Shown: piece by piece, positions 8,966-18,254 of the stretch
How the letters are laid out: each line of letters begins with the position of its first letter
Position numbering within the stretch: position 1 is the first letter of the stretch
DNA from: Hymenobacter mellowenesis
GTDB lineage: Bacteria > Bacteroidota > Bacteroidia > Cytophagales > Hymenobacteraceae
Length of the DNA: 64,000 nucleotides
Direction: 5' to 3'
NCBI RefSeq assembly: GCF_030581005.1
Contig: NZ_JAUQSX010000002.1
Span: 372,001 to 436,000, forward strand
The notes under the pieces: generated by a model
The model's database searches: none
Seen by the model: only the letters and a program-made list of their open reading frames with translations
What the model was told of the DNA's origin: nothing
Position numbers and translations under genes: made by a program

Positions 8966-10063
8966 ATGACCAACTCTCCCCTTCGTTTCATCATCTCCGG
9001 CGGCGGCACAGGCGGGCACATCTTCCCGGCCGTGGCCATTGCCAACGAGCTGCGCCGCCGCCTGCCCGACGCCGAAATCCTCTTCGTGGGCGCCAACGGC
9101 CGCATGGAAATGACCCGCGTGCCCGAAGCCGGCTACAAAATCGTGGGCCTCGACATCACCGGCCTGCAACGCCGCCTCACGCCCCAAAACCTCATGTTTC
9201 CGGTGCGCGTGTTCCGCTCCGTGCGCAAGGCCGGCAGGCTGATTGAAGAATTCCGGCCCGATGCCGTAGTAGGAGTGGGGGGCTACGCCTCGGCCCCGGT
9301 GCTGCTGGCCGCCACTTCGCGCGCCATCCCCTCGCTCATTCAGGAGCAGAACTCCTACGCCGGCCTGGTAAACAAGCTATTGGCCAAGCGCGTGAACAAG
9401 ATTTGCGTGGCCTACGACGGCATGGAGAAGTTCTTCCCCAAAGACAAGCTCATCCTTACCGGTAACCCCGTCCGCACCGAGATTGCCAGCGGCGACCGCG
9501 CCGAGGCGATGAAGTTCTTCGACCTCGACCCTGCCAAAAAAACGCTACTGGTGATAGGAGGGAGCCTGGGCGCCCGCACCCTCAACTTGGCCACAGCCGC
9601 CGCGCTGGCCCGCCTGCGCGAAGCCGGCATCCAGCTGCTCTGGCAAACCGGCAAGCTCTACTTCCCCGAAGCCCGCCAGCAGGCCGACCAGGCCCATAAC
9701 CTGCACGCCCTGGAGTTCATCCAGCGCATGGATTTGGCCTATGCCGCCGCCGATGTCGTCATCAGCCGCGCCGGCGCGCTTTCCGTCTCGGAGCTCTGCA
9801 TCACCGGCAAGGCCAGCATCCTGGTGCCCTCGCCCAACGTGGCCGAAGACCACCAAACCAAAAACGCCCTCGCCCTGATGAGCAAAGGCGCCGCCGTCCT
9901 CATCACCGACGAGCACGCCCCCACGCGCCTCTACGACGAAGCCCTGCGCCTGCTGGCCGACCCCGAGCGCCAGCAGCAGCTCAGCACCCGCGTGCGCGAG
10001 CTGGCGCGGCCCAACGCTACAGTTACCATTGTGGATGAGCTATTGAAGCTGGTAAAGAAGTGA
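8966..10063 (+). CDS. murG: Lipid II synthase (UDP-GlcNAc transferase)
   Basis: Peripheral membrane GT28 enzyme that adds GlcNAc to lipid I, giving lipid II. The N-terminal GGGTGGH glycine loop is at residues 12-18. The C-terminal UDP-GlcNAc site contains GGSLGARTLN, ISRAGALSVSEL and PSPNVAEDHQTKNA. The length is 365 residues, normal. The start ATG at 8966 gives the usual short N-terminus before the glycine loop. It is flanked on both sides by family A stem-loops, which may segment the dcw transcript here. Confidence 0.97.
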   Translation: MTNSPLRFIISGGGTGGHIFPAVAIANELRRRLPDAEILFVGANGRMEMTRVPEAGYKIVGLDITGLQRRLTPQNLMFPVRVFRSVRKAGRLIEEFRPDAVVGVGGYASAPVLLAATSRAIPSLIQEQNSYAGLVNKLLAKRVNKICVAYDGMEKFFPKDKLILTGNPVRTEIASGDRAEAMKFFDLDPAKKTLLVIGGSLGARTLNLATAAALARLREAGIQLLWQTGKLYFPEARQQADQAHNLHALEFIQRMDLAYAAADVVISRAGALSVSELCITGKASILVPSPNVAEDHQTKNALALMSKGAAVLITDEHAPTRLYDEALRLLADPERQQQLSTRVRELARPNATVTIVDELLKLVKK

Positions 10064-10079
10064 AGAGCAATAGAAAAGC

Positions 10080-10172
10080 ACGTCATGCAGAGCGCAGCGA
10101 AGCATCTTTACTGCAACGCTAATCTTAATTGGTTGCGCGGTAAAGATGCTTCGCTGCGCTCTGCAAGACGGT
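10080..10172. repeat. Family A inverted repeat, copy 3 (murG-murC gap)
   Basis: The arms carry the family A core GAGCGCAGCGAAGCATC. The element lies 17 nt after the murG stop and 25 nt before the murC start. The right arm ends CTGCAAGACG instead of CTGCATGACG, a single mismatch in the pairing. Confidence 0.92.
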
Positions 10173-10197
10173 CAAAAAAGCCTAAATACACCCAAAT

Positions 10198-11595
10198 TTG
10201 AAGCAGTTTCCCTACGTTTTCTTCCTCGGCATCGGCGGCATCGGCATGTCGGCCCTGGCGCGCTGGTTCCGGGCCAACGGCCACCAGGTGAGCGGCTACG
10301 ATAAAACCGAAACGCCCCTAACCCGCGCCCTGGCCGCCGAAGGCATCGCCGTACACTACGCCGACGCGGTGGATAATATCCCAGCCGCTGTGCGCGAAAA
10401 CCGCGCCCAAACCCTCGTGGTCCTCACGCCCGCCATCCCGGCCGAGAGCGTGGAATGGGCCTGGCTGCGGGAGCAGGGCTACGACATCCGCAAGCGCAGC
10501 CAGGTGCTGGGCGTGCTCACCCACGGCCGCTACACCATCGCGGTGGCCGGCACCCACGGCAAAACCACCACCAGCAGCATGGTGGCCCACCTACTGCACC
10601 ACGCCGGCCTCGACGCGGGCGCCTTCCTCGGCGGCATCGCCGTGAACCTGGGCAGCAACCTGCTGCTGCCGTCCACGCCCGAGGCGCCCATCGTGGTGGA
10701 AGCCGACGAGTACGACCGCAGCTTCCTGACGCTGTTTCCCAACGTGGCCATCGTCACGAGCACCGACGCCGACCACCTCGATATCTACGGCGACCAGTCC
10801 CGCCTGATTGAGTCGTTTCGCCAGTTCGTGGCCCAAATCAAGCCCGGCGGCACCCTGCTCATCAACCACACCGCCGACCCCAGCGTGGCCGCCGCCGCGC
10901 CAGACGGCACGCGCGTCATCCGCTACGGCCTGAATGCGGAGCAGGGGCCCGAGCTGTTTGCCGCCAACATTTCGGCCGAAGGCCACCAGTTCCACTTCGA
11001 CTTGCACGGCCCCCAGGGTGCCGTGTCCGAACTGCAGCTGGCCGTGCCCGGCTACCACAACGTCGAAAACATGCTGGCCGCCGCCAGCGTGGCCCAATTG
11101 CAGGGTATTGAGCCCGAAAAATTACGCGCCGCCGTAGCTGCTTACCGGGGCGTGAAGCGCCGGTTTGAGTTCGTGGTGACAACGCCGAAAAACGTCTATC
11201 TGGACGACTACGCCCACCATCCGCGTGAAATAGAGGCCTTTTTGCGTTCGGTGCGTGCCCTGTATCCGGGCAAACGGTTGCGCGTCATTTTTCAGCCGCA
11301 CCTGTTTACCCGCACCCGCGACTTTGCCGAAGGCTTTTCCCGGAGCTTAAGTATTGCAGATGAGGTATTTTTGTTGGATATTTACCCAGCCCGCGAAAAG
11401 CCGTTGCCGGGTATTACTTCCGAAATTCTGTTGACAAGCATCACCGCTAAAGTCAAAGCCATCTGCACCAAAGAAGAAGTGCTGGCCGCTGCACAATCCG
11501 ATAACTCCTTCGACGTTCTGGCCACCGTTGGCGCGGGCGACATCGACACGCTGGTTCCCCAACTGAAAGTCATCCTGACCGAACGCTGGAAGTAG
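10198..11595 (+). CDS. murC: UDP-MurNAc:L-alanine ligase
   Basis: First Mur ligase, adding L-alanine to UDP-MurNAc. The N-terminal glycine motif GIGGIGMSALA is at 11-21, the ATP loop GTHGKTT at 118-124, EADEYDRSF follows, and DDYAHHPREIEAF lies in the C-terminal domain. The length is 465 residues, normal. The start is TTG at 10198; there is no in-frame ATG before the glycine motif, and this TTG places the motif at the expected distance from the N-terminus. It is separated from murG by a family A repeat. Confidence 0.95.
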   Translation: MKQFPYVFFLGIGGIGMSALARWFRANGHQVSGYDKTETPLTRALAAEGIAVHYADAVDNIPAAVRENRAQTLVVLTPAIPAESVEWAWLREQGYDIRKRSQVLGVLTHGRYTIAVAGTHGKTTTSSMVAHLLHHAGLDAGAFLGGIAVNLGSNLLLPSTPEAPIVVEADEYDRSFLTLFPNVAIVTSTDADHLDIYGDQSRLIESFRQFVAQIKPGGTLLINHTADPSVAAAAPDGTRVIRYGLNAEQGPELFAANISAEGHQFHFDLHGPQGAVSELQLAVPGYHNVENMLAAASVAQLQGIEPEKLRAAVAAYRGVKRRFEFVVTTPKNVYLDDYAHHPREIEAFLRSVRALYPGKRLRVIFQPHLFTRTRDFAEGFSRSLSIADEVFLLDIYPAREKPLPGITSEILLTSITAKVKAICTKEEVLAAAQSDNSFDVLATVGAGDIDTLVPQLKVILTERWK

Positions 11596-11664
11596 CCAGC
11601 GCATTGAGCCAACCCCTTAATTGGCCTCCGGGCTGTATCTACCACCCTCCACGATTGAACCGCA

Positions 11665-12423
11665 TTGGACCGCACCGTTAGAAACCTACTTGTTGCCGCT
11701 GCTTGCCTCCTGGTGCTGGGCGGGCTGGGCGTATTTGCCGCCCTGCGCCAGGCCTCCCGGCCCGTGAGCGAAGTGCGCGTCAACGTCGCCAACGAATTCG
11801 ATAACTACTTCATCAGCGAGCGTGGCGTCACGGCCCTGCTCACCAAAGGCGGCAAGGAGCCCGTGCTGGGCAGCCGCCCCGAAGGCCCCCGCCTGCGCGA
11901 GCTGGAAGCCCGTTTGAAAGCCCATCCCTTCGTGCGCGAAGCTCAGGTGTACCGCGACCTGGCCGGCGACCTGCACGCCGACGTGCGCCAGAACCGCCCC
12001 ATCGCCCGTCTCACGCACCCCGACACCCGCCTCGATACCTACGTCGACGCCGAGGGCCACACGCTGCCGCTGTCGCCCTTGTTCACGGCCCGCGTAGCCA
12101 CCGTGGCAAGAGCCAACGGCGCCAACCTGCCAAGTGGATTTTTCCAGGATAGCACGGGGCGGCGTTATCTGGAGTTTCTGCGCTACGTAGACGAGCATGA
12201 ATTCTGGAAAGCGCAGGTTTCGGAGGTGTTCATTGAGCCGAGCGGCAAGCTTTCGTTCACCCAGCAGGTAGGCGACCAGCGCATAGAATTCGGGCTGCCC
12301 GAAAATATTTCCGAGAAATTTGCCAAGCTGATGGTATTTTACCGGCAAATTCCGTCAGTTTTGGGGTGGGATACCTACCACCGCGTGAACGTAGAATACC
12401 AAAATCAAATTATTTGCGAATAG
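11665..12423 (+). CDS. ftsQ: Cell division protein FtsQ/DivIB
   Basis: Bitopic divisome protein with a short N-terminus, one membrane segment (about residues 6-24, LVAAACLLVLGGLGVFAA) and a periplasmic POTRA-like and beta region (about 32-240). The segment LKAHPFVREAQVYRDLAGDLHADVRQNRPIARL is a typical POTRA/FtsQ core. The start is probably TTG at 11665; no ATG lies upstream in frame. The length is 252 residues. It links FtsL to the cytoplasmic ring and sits between murC and ftsA as in other Bacteroidota. The identification relies on position as much as on sequence. Confidence 0.88.
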   Translation: MDRTVRNLLVAAACLLVLGGLGVFAALRQASRPVSEVRVNVANEFDNYFISERGVTALLTKGGKEPVLGSRPEGPRLRELEARLKAHPFVREAQVYRDLAGDLHADVRQNRPIARLTHPDTRLDTYVDAEGHTLPLSPLFTARVATVARANGANLPSGFFQDSTGRRYLEFLRYVDEHEFWKAQVSEVFIEPSGKLSFTQQVGDQRIEFGLPENISEKFAKLMVFYRQIPSVLGWDTYHRVNVEYQNQIICE

Positions 12424-12507
12424 TAATTCGCTGAAACATAGGCTGTAAGGCCGAAATTTTCCTGTTTCCAACCCACCGCTTCCTCACTGCTCGCCAGCAC
12501 CGCTCCT

Positions 12508-13914
12508 ATGCAACAAGATAAAATCGTCGTCGGGCTCGACATTGGTACCACAAAAATCTGCGCCCTGGTGGGGCGCAAAAACGAGTTCGGCAAACTCGAA
12601 ATCCTGGGCATGGGCAAAGCCGTGTCGGAGGGAGTTTCGCGCGGCATCGTGCTCAACATCGACAAGACTGTAGACGCCATCAAACGGGCCATTCGGCAGG
12701 CCGAAGAACAATCCGGAATTAGCATTGGAGTGGTAAACGTCGGCATTGCCGGCCAGCACATCAAGAGCCTCCAGCACAACGGCAGCATCACCCGCAACTC
12801 GCACGATACCATCGGGCCCGACGACGTGAACCGCCTCACGCAGGACATGTACCGGCTGGTGACCCAGCCCGGCTCGCAAATCATCCACGTGATGCCGCAG
12901 GACTACAAAGTGGACTACGAGGAAGGCATCGCCGACCCCGTGGGCTATGAAGGCGTGCGCCTGGAAGGCAATTTCCACATCATCACGGCCCAAAGCACCG
13001 CCATCAACAACATCAACAAGTGCGTGACCAAGGCCGGCCTCGAAATCGCCGACCTGATTCTGGAACCGTTGGCCAGCTCCATGTCCATTCTATCGGAGGA
13101 GGAGAAGGAGGCCGGCGTGGCCCTGATTGACATCGGCGGTGGCACCACCGATTTAGCCGTGTTCAAGGATGGCATCATCCGCCACGCGGCAGTGCTGCCG
13201 TTTGGCGGCAACATCATCACGCAGGACATCAAAACCGGCTGCAACGTGGCCCCCGGCCAGGCCGAGCAGTTGAAGGTGAAATTCGGCAAAGCCATTGCCC
13301 AGGAAGCCAGCGACTACGAAATCGTGAGCATCCCCGGCCTGCCCAACCGTCCGCCCAAGGAGGTTTCGCTGAAAAACCTGGCTTACATCATTGAGGCCCG
13401 CATGTCGGAAATCATGGAGTTGGTGTATGCCGAAATCTACCGCATGGGCCTGCACGACAAGCTGTCGGCCGGCATCGTGCTCACCGGCGGCGGCTCGCAG
13501 CTCCAGAACCTGGAGCAGCTCACCGAGTACATCACCGGCCTCGACACGCGCATCGGCTACCCCAACCAGCACCTCGGCAAAAGCCGCATCGAAGCTGTAA
13601 AGTCGCCGATGTACGCTACCACCGTGGGACTCGTGCTGTCGGGCTACCACTCGCTGGATGAGCGCAACCTCTCGCGCACGCCTTACGAACAGGAGGAGGC
13701 GCCTGTGGTGCCATCGTACTATGCCCCGCAGCCGGTGGCCGCTCCGGCACCAGTCGCTCCGGTTGAAACCCGGGCTACGGTTCCGGCGGCTCCGGCCCCG
13801 GCGCCTCAGCCCGTGAAGCAGAAGGAGCCCGGCGCTGCCAGCCGCTTCTTCAAGGACATCATCACCCGCACCAAAGGGCTGCTGATTGACGATTACGACG
13901 ATAAATCCTACTAG
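12508..13914 (+). CDS. ftsA: FtsA, actin-like divisome membrane tether
   Basis: Actin/Hsp70-fold ATPase that ties FtsZ filaments to the membrane. Visible motifs are the phosphate-1 loop GLDIGTTKICALVG (about 9-22), the SHS2/1C insert with HVMPQDYKVDYEEGIADPVGYEG, the phosphate-2 loop LIDIGGGTTDLAVF (about 208-221) and the adenosine motif LTGGGSQLQNLEQL. Compared with the usual 410-420 residues the 468-residue length is explained by a Pro/Ala-rich linker (about 400-440) before a C-terminal segment FFKDIITRTKGLLIDDYDD, which can form the amphipathic membrane helix. Confidence 0.97.
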   Translation: MQQDKIVVGLDIGTTKICALVGRKNEFGKLEILGMGKAVSEGVSRGIVLNIDKTVDAIKRAIRQAEEQSGISIGVVNVGIAGQHIKSLQHNGSITRNSHDTIGPDDVNRLTQDMYRLVTQPGSQIIHVMPQDYKVDYEEGIADPVGYEGVRLEGNFHIITAQSTAINNINKCVTKAGLEIADLILEPLASSMSILSEEEKEAGVALIDIGGGTTDLAVFKDGIIRHAAVLPFGGNIITQDIKTGCNVAPGQAEQLKVKFGKAIAQEASDYEIVSIPGLPNRPPKEVSLKNLAYIIEARMSEIMELVYAEIYRMGLHDKLSAGIVLTGGGSQLQNLEQLTEYITGLDTRIGYPNQHLGKSRIEAVKSPMYATTVGLVLSGYHSLDERNLSRTPYEQEEAPVVPSYYAPQPVAAPAPVAPVETRATVPAAPAPAPQPVKQKEPGAASRFFKDIITRTKGLLIDDYDDKSY

Positions 13915-13916
13915 CC

Positions 13917-14014
13917 GTTAGTTATGAGTTATGAGTTATGAATTGTGAGTTGGCAAATCCAGTGGATTGCCGGCCTGTAATTCATAACGCATAATTCAAA
14001 ACTCATAACTCAAT
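13917..14014. repeat. Family C inverted repeat between ftsA and ftsZ
   Basis: The left arm contains GAGTTATGAGTTATGAATTG and the right arm its near reverse complement, with a GC-richer loop. The words match those in the ftsI-murE gap. The element begins 3 nt after the ftsA stop and ends 3 nt before the ftsZ ATG, so it occupies the whole gap. Confidence 0.8.
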
Positions 14015-14017
14015 CCC

Positions 14018-15523
14018 ATGAACTATAAATTCGACATTCCAGCCCAGAATAAGTCCATCATCAAGGTGATTGGCGTCGGGGGCGGGGGCTCCAATGCCGT
14101 GAAGCACATGCATAAGCAGGGCATCAAGGACGTGGAGTTCATCATTTGCAATACCGACCACCAGGCGCTGCAAAGCTCCACGGTGCCCAACAAGCTCCAG
14201 ATTGGCGTGGACCTGACCGAAGGCCTCGGCGCTGGTGCTAAGCCCGAGCGCGGCCGCCAGGCCGCTATCGAAAGCAAGGAGCAAATCCGCGACTTGCTGA
14301 ACCAGGGCACCAAGATGCTGTTCATCACGGCCGGCATGGGCGGTGGCACGGGCACGGGAGCGGCCCCGGTAATTGCGCAGGTAGCGCAGGAACTGGGTAT
14401 TCTCACGGTGGGCATCGTGACGGCGCCGTTCATGTTTGAGGGTAAGAAGAAGCGCCAGCAGGCCGAGGAGGGCATCAAGGCCCTGAGCGAGCATTGCGAC
14501 ACGGTGTTGGTGATTCTCAACGACAAGCTACCACAGATTTTCGGCAACCTGACGATGGGCGCCGCCTTCGCCAAGGCCGATACGGTGCTGACCACGGCCG
14601 CCAAGTCCATCGCCGAAATCATCACGGTGACGGCCGACGTGAACGTGGACTTTGAAGACGTGAAAACGGTGATGAAGGACAGCGGCGCCGCCGTGATGGG
14701 CAGCAGCGTGACCGACGGCGAAAACCGCGCCCGCCGCGCCGCCGAAGAAGCCCTGAACTCGCCGCTGCTCAACAACACCGACATCCACGGGGCGCAGCGC
14801 ATTCTGCTCTCCATCATGTCGGGCGCTGAGCACGAGCTGGAAATGGACGAGCTGACGGAAATCACCGACTACATCCAGGAGAAAGCTGGGCAGGACGCCG
14901 AAATGATTTTCGGCCACGGCATTGATGAGGCCTTGGGTCAGAGCATTCGGGTGACGGTGATTGCCACGGGTTTTGCCCGCGAGGCGCACTCCATCACCAC
15001 GCCCGCCATGGGCGGTGCTGCGGCGGTTGAACCGGCTGCTGCCCCGGTGGCCGAGGCGCCCCGGCCGGAAGTATCGGCACCGACTGCGCCGGCTGCTTCG
15101 GGCTCGGCGCCGTTTGTGCCCAGCTTCGGTACCCCGGAGCCGGCTCGCGTGACGTTTGATTTGAACGGCCCTTCGGCCCACAATGCTCCGCCGCTGGCGG
15201 GCATTCCAGCTACCGCACCCGGTGAACCGGTCCTGACTTCCAACGCGCCCGCCCCGGCGCCGGAAGCCACTGCCGCCGCATCCGGTCGCCCGCGCCCGGC
15301 GATGGATGCCCAGGCCTTGGAGCGCCGCCGCCGCCTGCAGGAGCTCAGCAACGGCCTGCCGCCCGAGGCGGTGAGCCAGTACGACACCCCGGCTTACCTG
15401 CGCCGCCAGGTGAAGCTGGAGAACGTGGAGCCTAGCTCGGCCCAAAACATCTCCCGCTTCAACCTGTCGGACGACAATGAACTGCTGGGGGACAACCGCT
15501 TTCTGCACGACAACGTGGACTAG
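14018..15523 (+). CDS. ftsZ: FtsZ, tubulin-like GTPase of the division ring
   Basis: Polymerises into the Z-ring. The tubulin signature GGGTGTG is at residues 108-114, preceded by the GGGGSNAVKHM nucleotide loop at 21-31. The GTPase core ends near residue 330. A long Ala/Pro-rich linker (about 335-455) and a conserved C-terminal tail ending GDNRFLHDNVD, typical of Bacteroidota FtsZ, follow. The total is 501 residues, longer than the E. coli protein because of the linker. It is the last gene of the dcw cluster; a hairpin terminator lies about 30 nt after the stop. Confidence 0.98.
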   Translation: MNYKFDIPAQNKSIIKVIGVGGGGSNAVKHMHKQGIKDVEFIICNTDHQALQSSTVPNKLQIGVDLTEGLGAGAKPERGRQAAIESKEQIRDLLNQGTKMLFITAGMGGGTGTGAAPVIAQVAQELGILTVGIVTAPFMFEGKKKRQQAEEGIKALSEHCDTVLVILNDKLPQIFGNLTMGAAFAKADTVLTTAAKSIAEIITVTADVNVDFEDVKTVMKDSGAAVMGSSVTDGENRARRAAEEALNSPLLNNTDIHGAQRILLSIMSGAEHELEMDELTEITDYIQEKAGQDAEMIFGHGIDEALGQSIRVTVIATGFAREAHSITTPAMGGAAAVEPAAAPVAEAPRPEVSAPTAPAASGSAPFVPSFGTPEPARVTFDLNGPSAHNAPPLAGIPATAPGEPVLTSNAPAPAPEATAAASGRPRPAMDAQALERRRRLQELSNGLPPEAVSQYDTPAYLRRQVKLENVEPSSAQNISRFNLSDDNELLGDNRFLHDNVD

Positions 15524-15551
15524 CCAACAGCCATTAAGCTGAAGACTTGAG

Positions 15552-15588
15552 AGTGCCGCCTTTGATGTAATCAGGGGCGGCACTTTTA
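15552..15588 (+). terminator. Terminator after ftsZ
   Basis: The perfect 9-bp stem AGTGCCGCC / GGCGGCACT (15552-15560 and 15576-15584) is followed by a short T run (TTTTA). It marks the end of the dcw transcription unit. Confidence 0.8.
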
Positions 15589-15666
15589 CTTGGGAGAGGG
15601 TGGGACCGGGTTAAGCCCGGCTTTTAGTAGGGAAAAGCTGTCGTGCATACGCAACGGCTGTTTGCT

Positions 15667-15674
15667 TATTTTTG
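15667..15674 (+). promoter_or_regulatory. Bacteroidota -7 box for the membrane glycosyltransferase gene
   Basis: TATTTTTG fits the TAnnTTTG consensus exactly and lies 41 nt upstream of the ATG at 15716. No convincing -33 element is seen at the right distance. Confidence 0.45.
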
Positions 15675-15715
15675 TCAGTGCCAGGGGCATTTCGACGGCC
15701 AGTTATTTTGTGATT

Positions 15716-16942
15716 ATGGCCTTTCTCTTCCGGCGCTGGCATTTGTTGTTGCCGTTGCTGGCCCTTATGGGTTTATTTCTGTACATGACGGCCACTGGAT
15801 TTGGGGGAACCTCCGATTCCAACTATTACCAGTGGGCGGCGCATACCTGGCGCGAAAGCGGCCGGCTACTGGCGCCCGACGGGCGGCCCTACCGCTATTG
15901 GGGGCCGCTGTATCCATTGCTGCTGGCCGCGTTTTATGGTCCGATGGGCGTACGGGTGCTGCATGGCGCCTCGCTGCTTATCTACCTAGGACTATGGAGC
16001 AAGATAGGGGCGCGACTGTTGCCGGCCGGCCAGCGGGTTTGGTTGCCGTGGTTGGTGGCGCTGAGTGCTGCGGTGTTGGTCCCGGCCAAGTACGTATGGT
16101 CGGAAACGGTGTTTGGGGCCTTGGGAGCCATTTATCTGTACGCTCTTCTGGCTTGGACTCGGCAGCAGCACACGGGCTGGCTGGGCCTGGCTACTGTAGC
16201 CGGTTTCCTGCTGCCTTTGCAGCGGACGGCGGGGTTTTTTCTGCTGGCTGGGGCGTGGGCCGGGCTGGTGCTCACGGGGCAGTGGCGTGGCCGATGGCGG
16301 GTGCTACTGCTGCACGGGCTGGGCTGTGTAGCGGGCGGACTGGCCTGGAACTACTATGCCGAGGTGCTGGCGGGGCCAAAGCTGTACCAGGCCACCCGGC
16401 CTTGGGACGCCTGGGGCTCGGTGGCCGATTATGGCTTCGTGCTGGTGCGGTGGCTGGTGCCGTTGGGGGCTTCCTGGCGCGACGCTGTGCCGACGCTGTG
16501 GATTGGGGTGCTGCCGGTTTTCCTGGCTTGTCTTTTTCCACTTAAAAATGAAACGCCGCCGGCCGCCTCTTCAACGCCGGATAAGTTGCCGACCGCAAAC
16601 GCATCACAGGAACTAAGGCTGCTGTGGTGGGCGGTGGTGGTGAATGTGGCGGCGTTATTATTCGCCACAGGGGCATTACGTGCGGCGACAGGCCCGCACA
16701 ATGCGGAGCGGTATTGCGCGGCGTTGGTGGGGCCCGTGGTACTGTTGGTGCTGGCACGTTGGCCCGATGCTCCCGCTGTGGGGGGGCGCAAAGGAAAACT
16801 CCTGCACTGGTTGGGCGGGACTTTGCTGGCCGGCTGGCTGGCCTATTCGGCGGTGCGGGCGGGGCACAATGCGGAACAGTTGCGGGCCCGCCCGGCGATG
16901 GTCTGGCCGGCGGCGGGGGAACTGCTTCGGTCAGAAGATTGA
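15716..16942 (+). CDS. Polytopic membrane protein, GT39/ArnT-like glycosyltransferase candidate
   Basis: A 408-residue protein with about ten hydrophobic segments. After the first membrane span comes GGTSDSNYYQWAAHTWRESG with an acidic residue in the first periplasmic loop, followed by RPYRYWGPLYPLLLAAFYG. This is the arrangement seen in GT-C transferases that use polyprenyl-phosphate sugars. The frame is open upstream, but the ATG at 15716 gives a clean N-terminal membrane segment and follows a -7 promoter box. The gene stands alone after the dcw terminator and converges with the acyltransferase gene. The exact substrate cannot be read from the sequence. Confidence 0.65.
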   Translation: MAFLFRRWHLLLPLLALMGLFLYMTATGFGGTSDSNYYQWAAHTWRESGRLLAPDGRPYRYWGPLYPLLLAAFYGPMGVRVLHGASLLIYLGLWSKIGARLLPAGQRVWLPWLVALSAAVLVPAKYVWSETVFGALGAIYLYALLAWTRQQHTGWLGLATVAGFLLPLQRTAGFFLLAGAWAGLVLTGQWRGRWRVLLLHGLGCVAGGLAWNYYAEVLAGPKLYQATRPWDAWGSVADYGFVLVRWLVPLGASWRDAVPTLWIGVLPVFLACLFPLKNETPPAASSTPDKLPTANASQELRLLWWAVVVNVAALLFATGALRAATGPHNAERYCAALVGPVVLLVLARWPDAPAVGGRKGKLLHWLGGTLLAGWLAYSAVRAGHNAEQLRARPAMVWPAAGELLRSED

Positions 16943-16985
16943 AACTTCGCCCACCGATTCCTTGGTGGCCGGGCCGCTGCAGGAA

Positions 16986-18101
16986 TCAGGCCCTTGCGTA
17001 GTCGAATCGGTTTTTCCAGCGTTCGAGCGGCGCTTCCAGCCAGGCCCAGGAGGCCGCCGCCATCGCCAGCAGCAAAGGCGTGAGCACTAGCACCGTGGGC
17101 AAAGGGCCCAGCCAGAACTCCCGCCAAGCCAGCCCATTGGCCTGCGTGGCCGGAAACAACCGAAAGACTGCTCGTTGAAGAAAAACTGGCAGCAGCAGAT
17201 GATAGAGGTAGCAGCCGTAGCTGCGCCTGCCCACCCATTGGAGGGCTGGATGCAGCAGAAAACCGGTGCGGGGGGTGTAGTCTGCATCCGGCGCACGCAG
17301 CACCCAGGCCAGCGTGAGGAAGCCGGCTACGCTGCCCAGGCTGGTGTAGGTGAGCAACCAGATTTCTTGCTGTTCGGGGCCTATCAAGTGCGTGAGGCCC
17401 CAGATGACAACCCACACTGCCCAGGCCAGCAGCACCCAGTGGCCTCGGGCCAGGGCCTGCACCCGCGGATGGTGCTCGGTGATGCGCAGAATGGCGCCGG
17501 TGGCAAACATATCGAGGCAGGCGGGCAGCAGCACCAGCACGAAGTGCGGCGTGACCCAGGCACTCCACCCAATCCGAAACAACAACCCCGCCATTGCCAC
17601 CACCAAAAAAGCCCCCACCCGGCGCCCCAGCAGCCCCAATAGCAGCGGCCACACCAAGTAGAACTGTTCATCGACGGCCATGGTCCAGTAGTGGCCCACA
17701 CCCTCGCCCCAATGCTGCAAGCGGTAGAACAGTACGTTGGAAAACGGCAGCACAAACCAGCCCGGGTATTCGTGCAGCGTGGCCAGCGGCAGCGCGGCGC
17801 CCAGCGCCAGGGCCAGGTAGTAGGGCGGCAGAATGCGCAGTACCCGCCGCGCGTAGAACGTGCGCAGCCGGCGGCCCCAGCCCGCTGGCGCCCCGGGGTG
17901 TACCTGCTGCTTCCAGATGATGCCCGAAATCAGGTAGCCGCTGAGCACGAAAAAGGTGATGCGGCCCATTTCGCCCACCGGAAACGGCAGGCGCGTCCAG
18001 TGGCCCAGCACCACCAGCCACACCGCAATGGCCCGCAACCCGTTGAGGGTGGGGCGGTAGAGCAGGGGCGAGGCTGGGGAGGCTGTACTGGAAGGAGTCA
18101 A
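16986..18101 (-). CDS. Acyltransferase family 3 (OafA/YrhL-like)
   Basis: Membrane O-acyltransferase that modifies cell-surface glycans or lipids. The N-terminal family motif LNGLRAIAVWLVVLGHW (about 19-35) includes the catalytic-type His, followed by FFVLSGYLI and RRVLRILPPYYLALALG. About ten membrane segments span 371 residues. It lacks the C-terminal SGNH domain found in some relatives. It is transcribed towards the membrane glycosyltransferase gene. On the same strand upstream is yebC, with a family A repeat between them. The surface-polysaccharide role is an inference from the family. Confidence 0.88.
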   Translation of the reverse strand: MTPSSTASPASPLLYRPTLNGLRAIAVWLVVLGHWTRLPFPVGEMGRITFFVLSGYLISGIIWKQQVHPGAPAGWGRRLRTFYARRVLRILPPYYLALALGAALPLATLHEYPGWFVLPFSNVLFYRLQHWGEGVGHYWTMAVDEQFYLVWPLLLGLLGRRVGAFLVVAMAGLLFRIGWSAWVTPHFVLVLLPACLDMFATGAILRITEHHPRVQALARGHWVLLAWAVWVVIWGLTHLIGPEQQEIWLLTYTSLGSVAGFLTLAWVLRAPDADYTPRTGFLLHPALQWVGRRSYGCYLYHLLLPVFLQRAVFRLFPATQANGLAWREFWLGPLPTVLVLTPLLLAMAAASWAWLEAPLERWKNRFDYARA

Positions 18102-18126
18102 AACAAAAACGTGAAGAGGCTAAAAC

Positions 18127-18224
18127 AGAACGTCATGCCGAGCGCCGCGAAGCATCTTTACCGCAGCAGTAATTGATTTTACTATTGCGGACAAGATGCT
18201 TCGCGGCGCTCGGCATGACGTTCT
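18127..18224. repeat. Family A inverted repeat, copy 4 (yebC-acyltransferase gap)
   Basis: The arms have a variant core GAGCGCCGCGAAGCATC, and the paired arm carries the compensating change (GATGCTTCGCGGCGCTC), so pairing is preserved. It lies 30 nt after the yebC stop on the minus strand. Confidence 0.92.
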
Positions 18225-18254
18225 TTATTTCGCAAAGCGAGCAAAACGCGGCCC

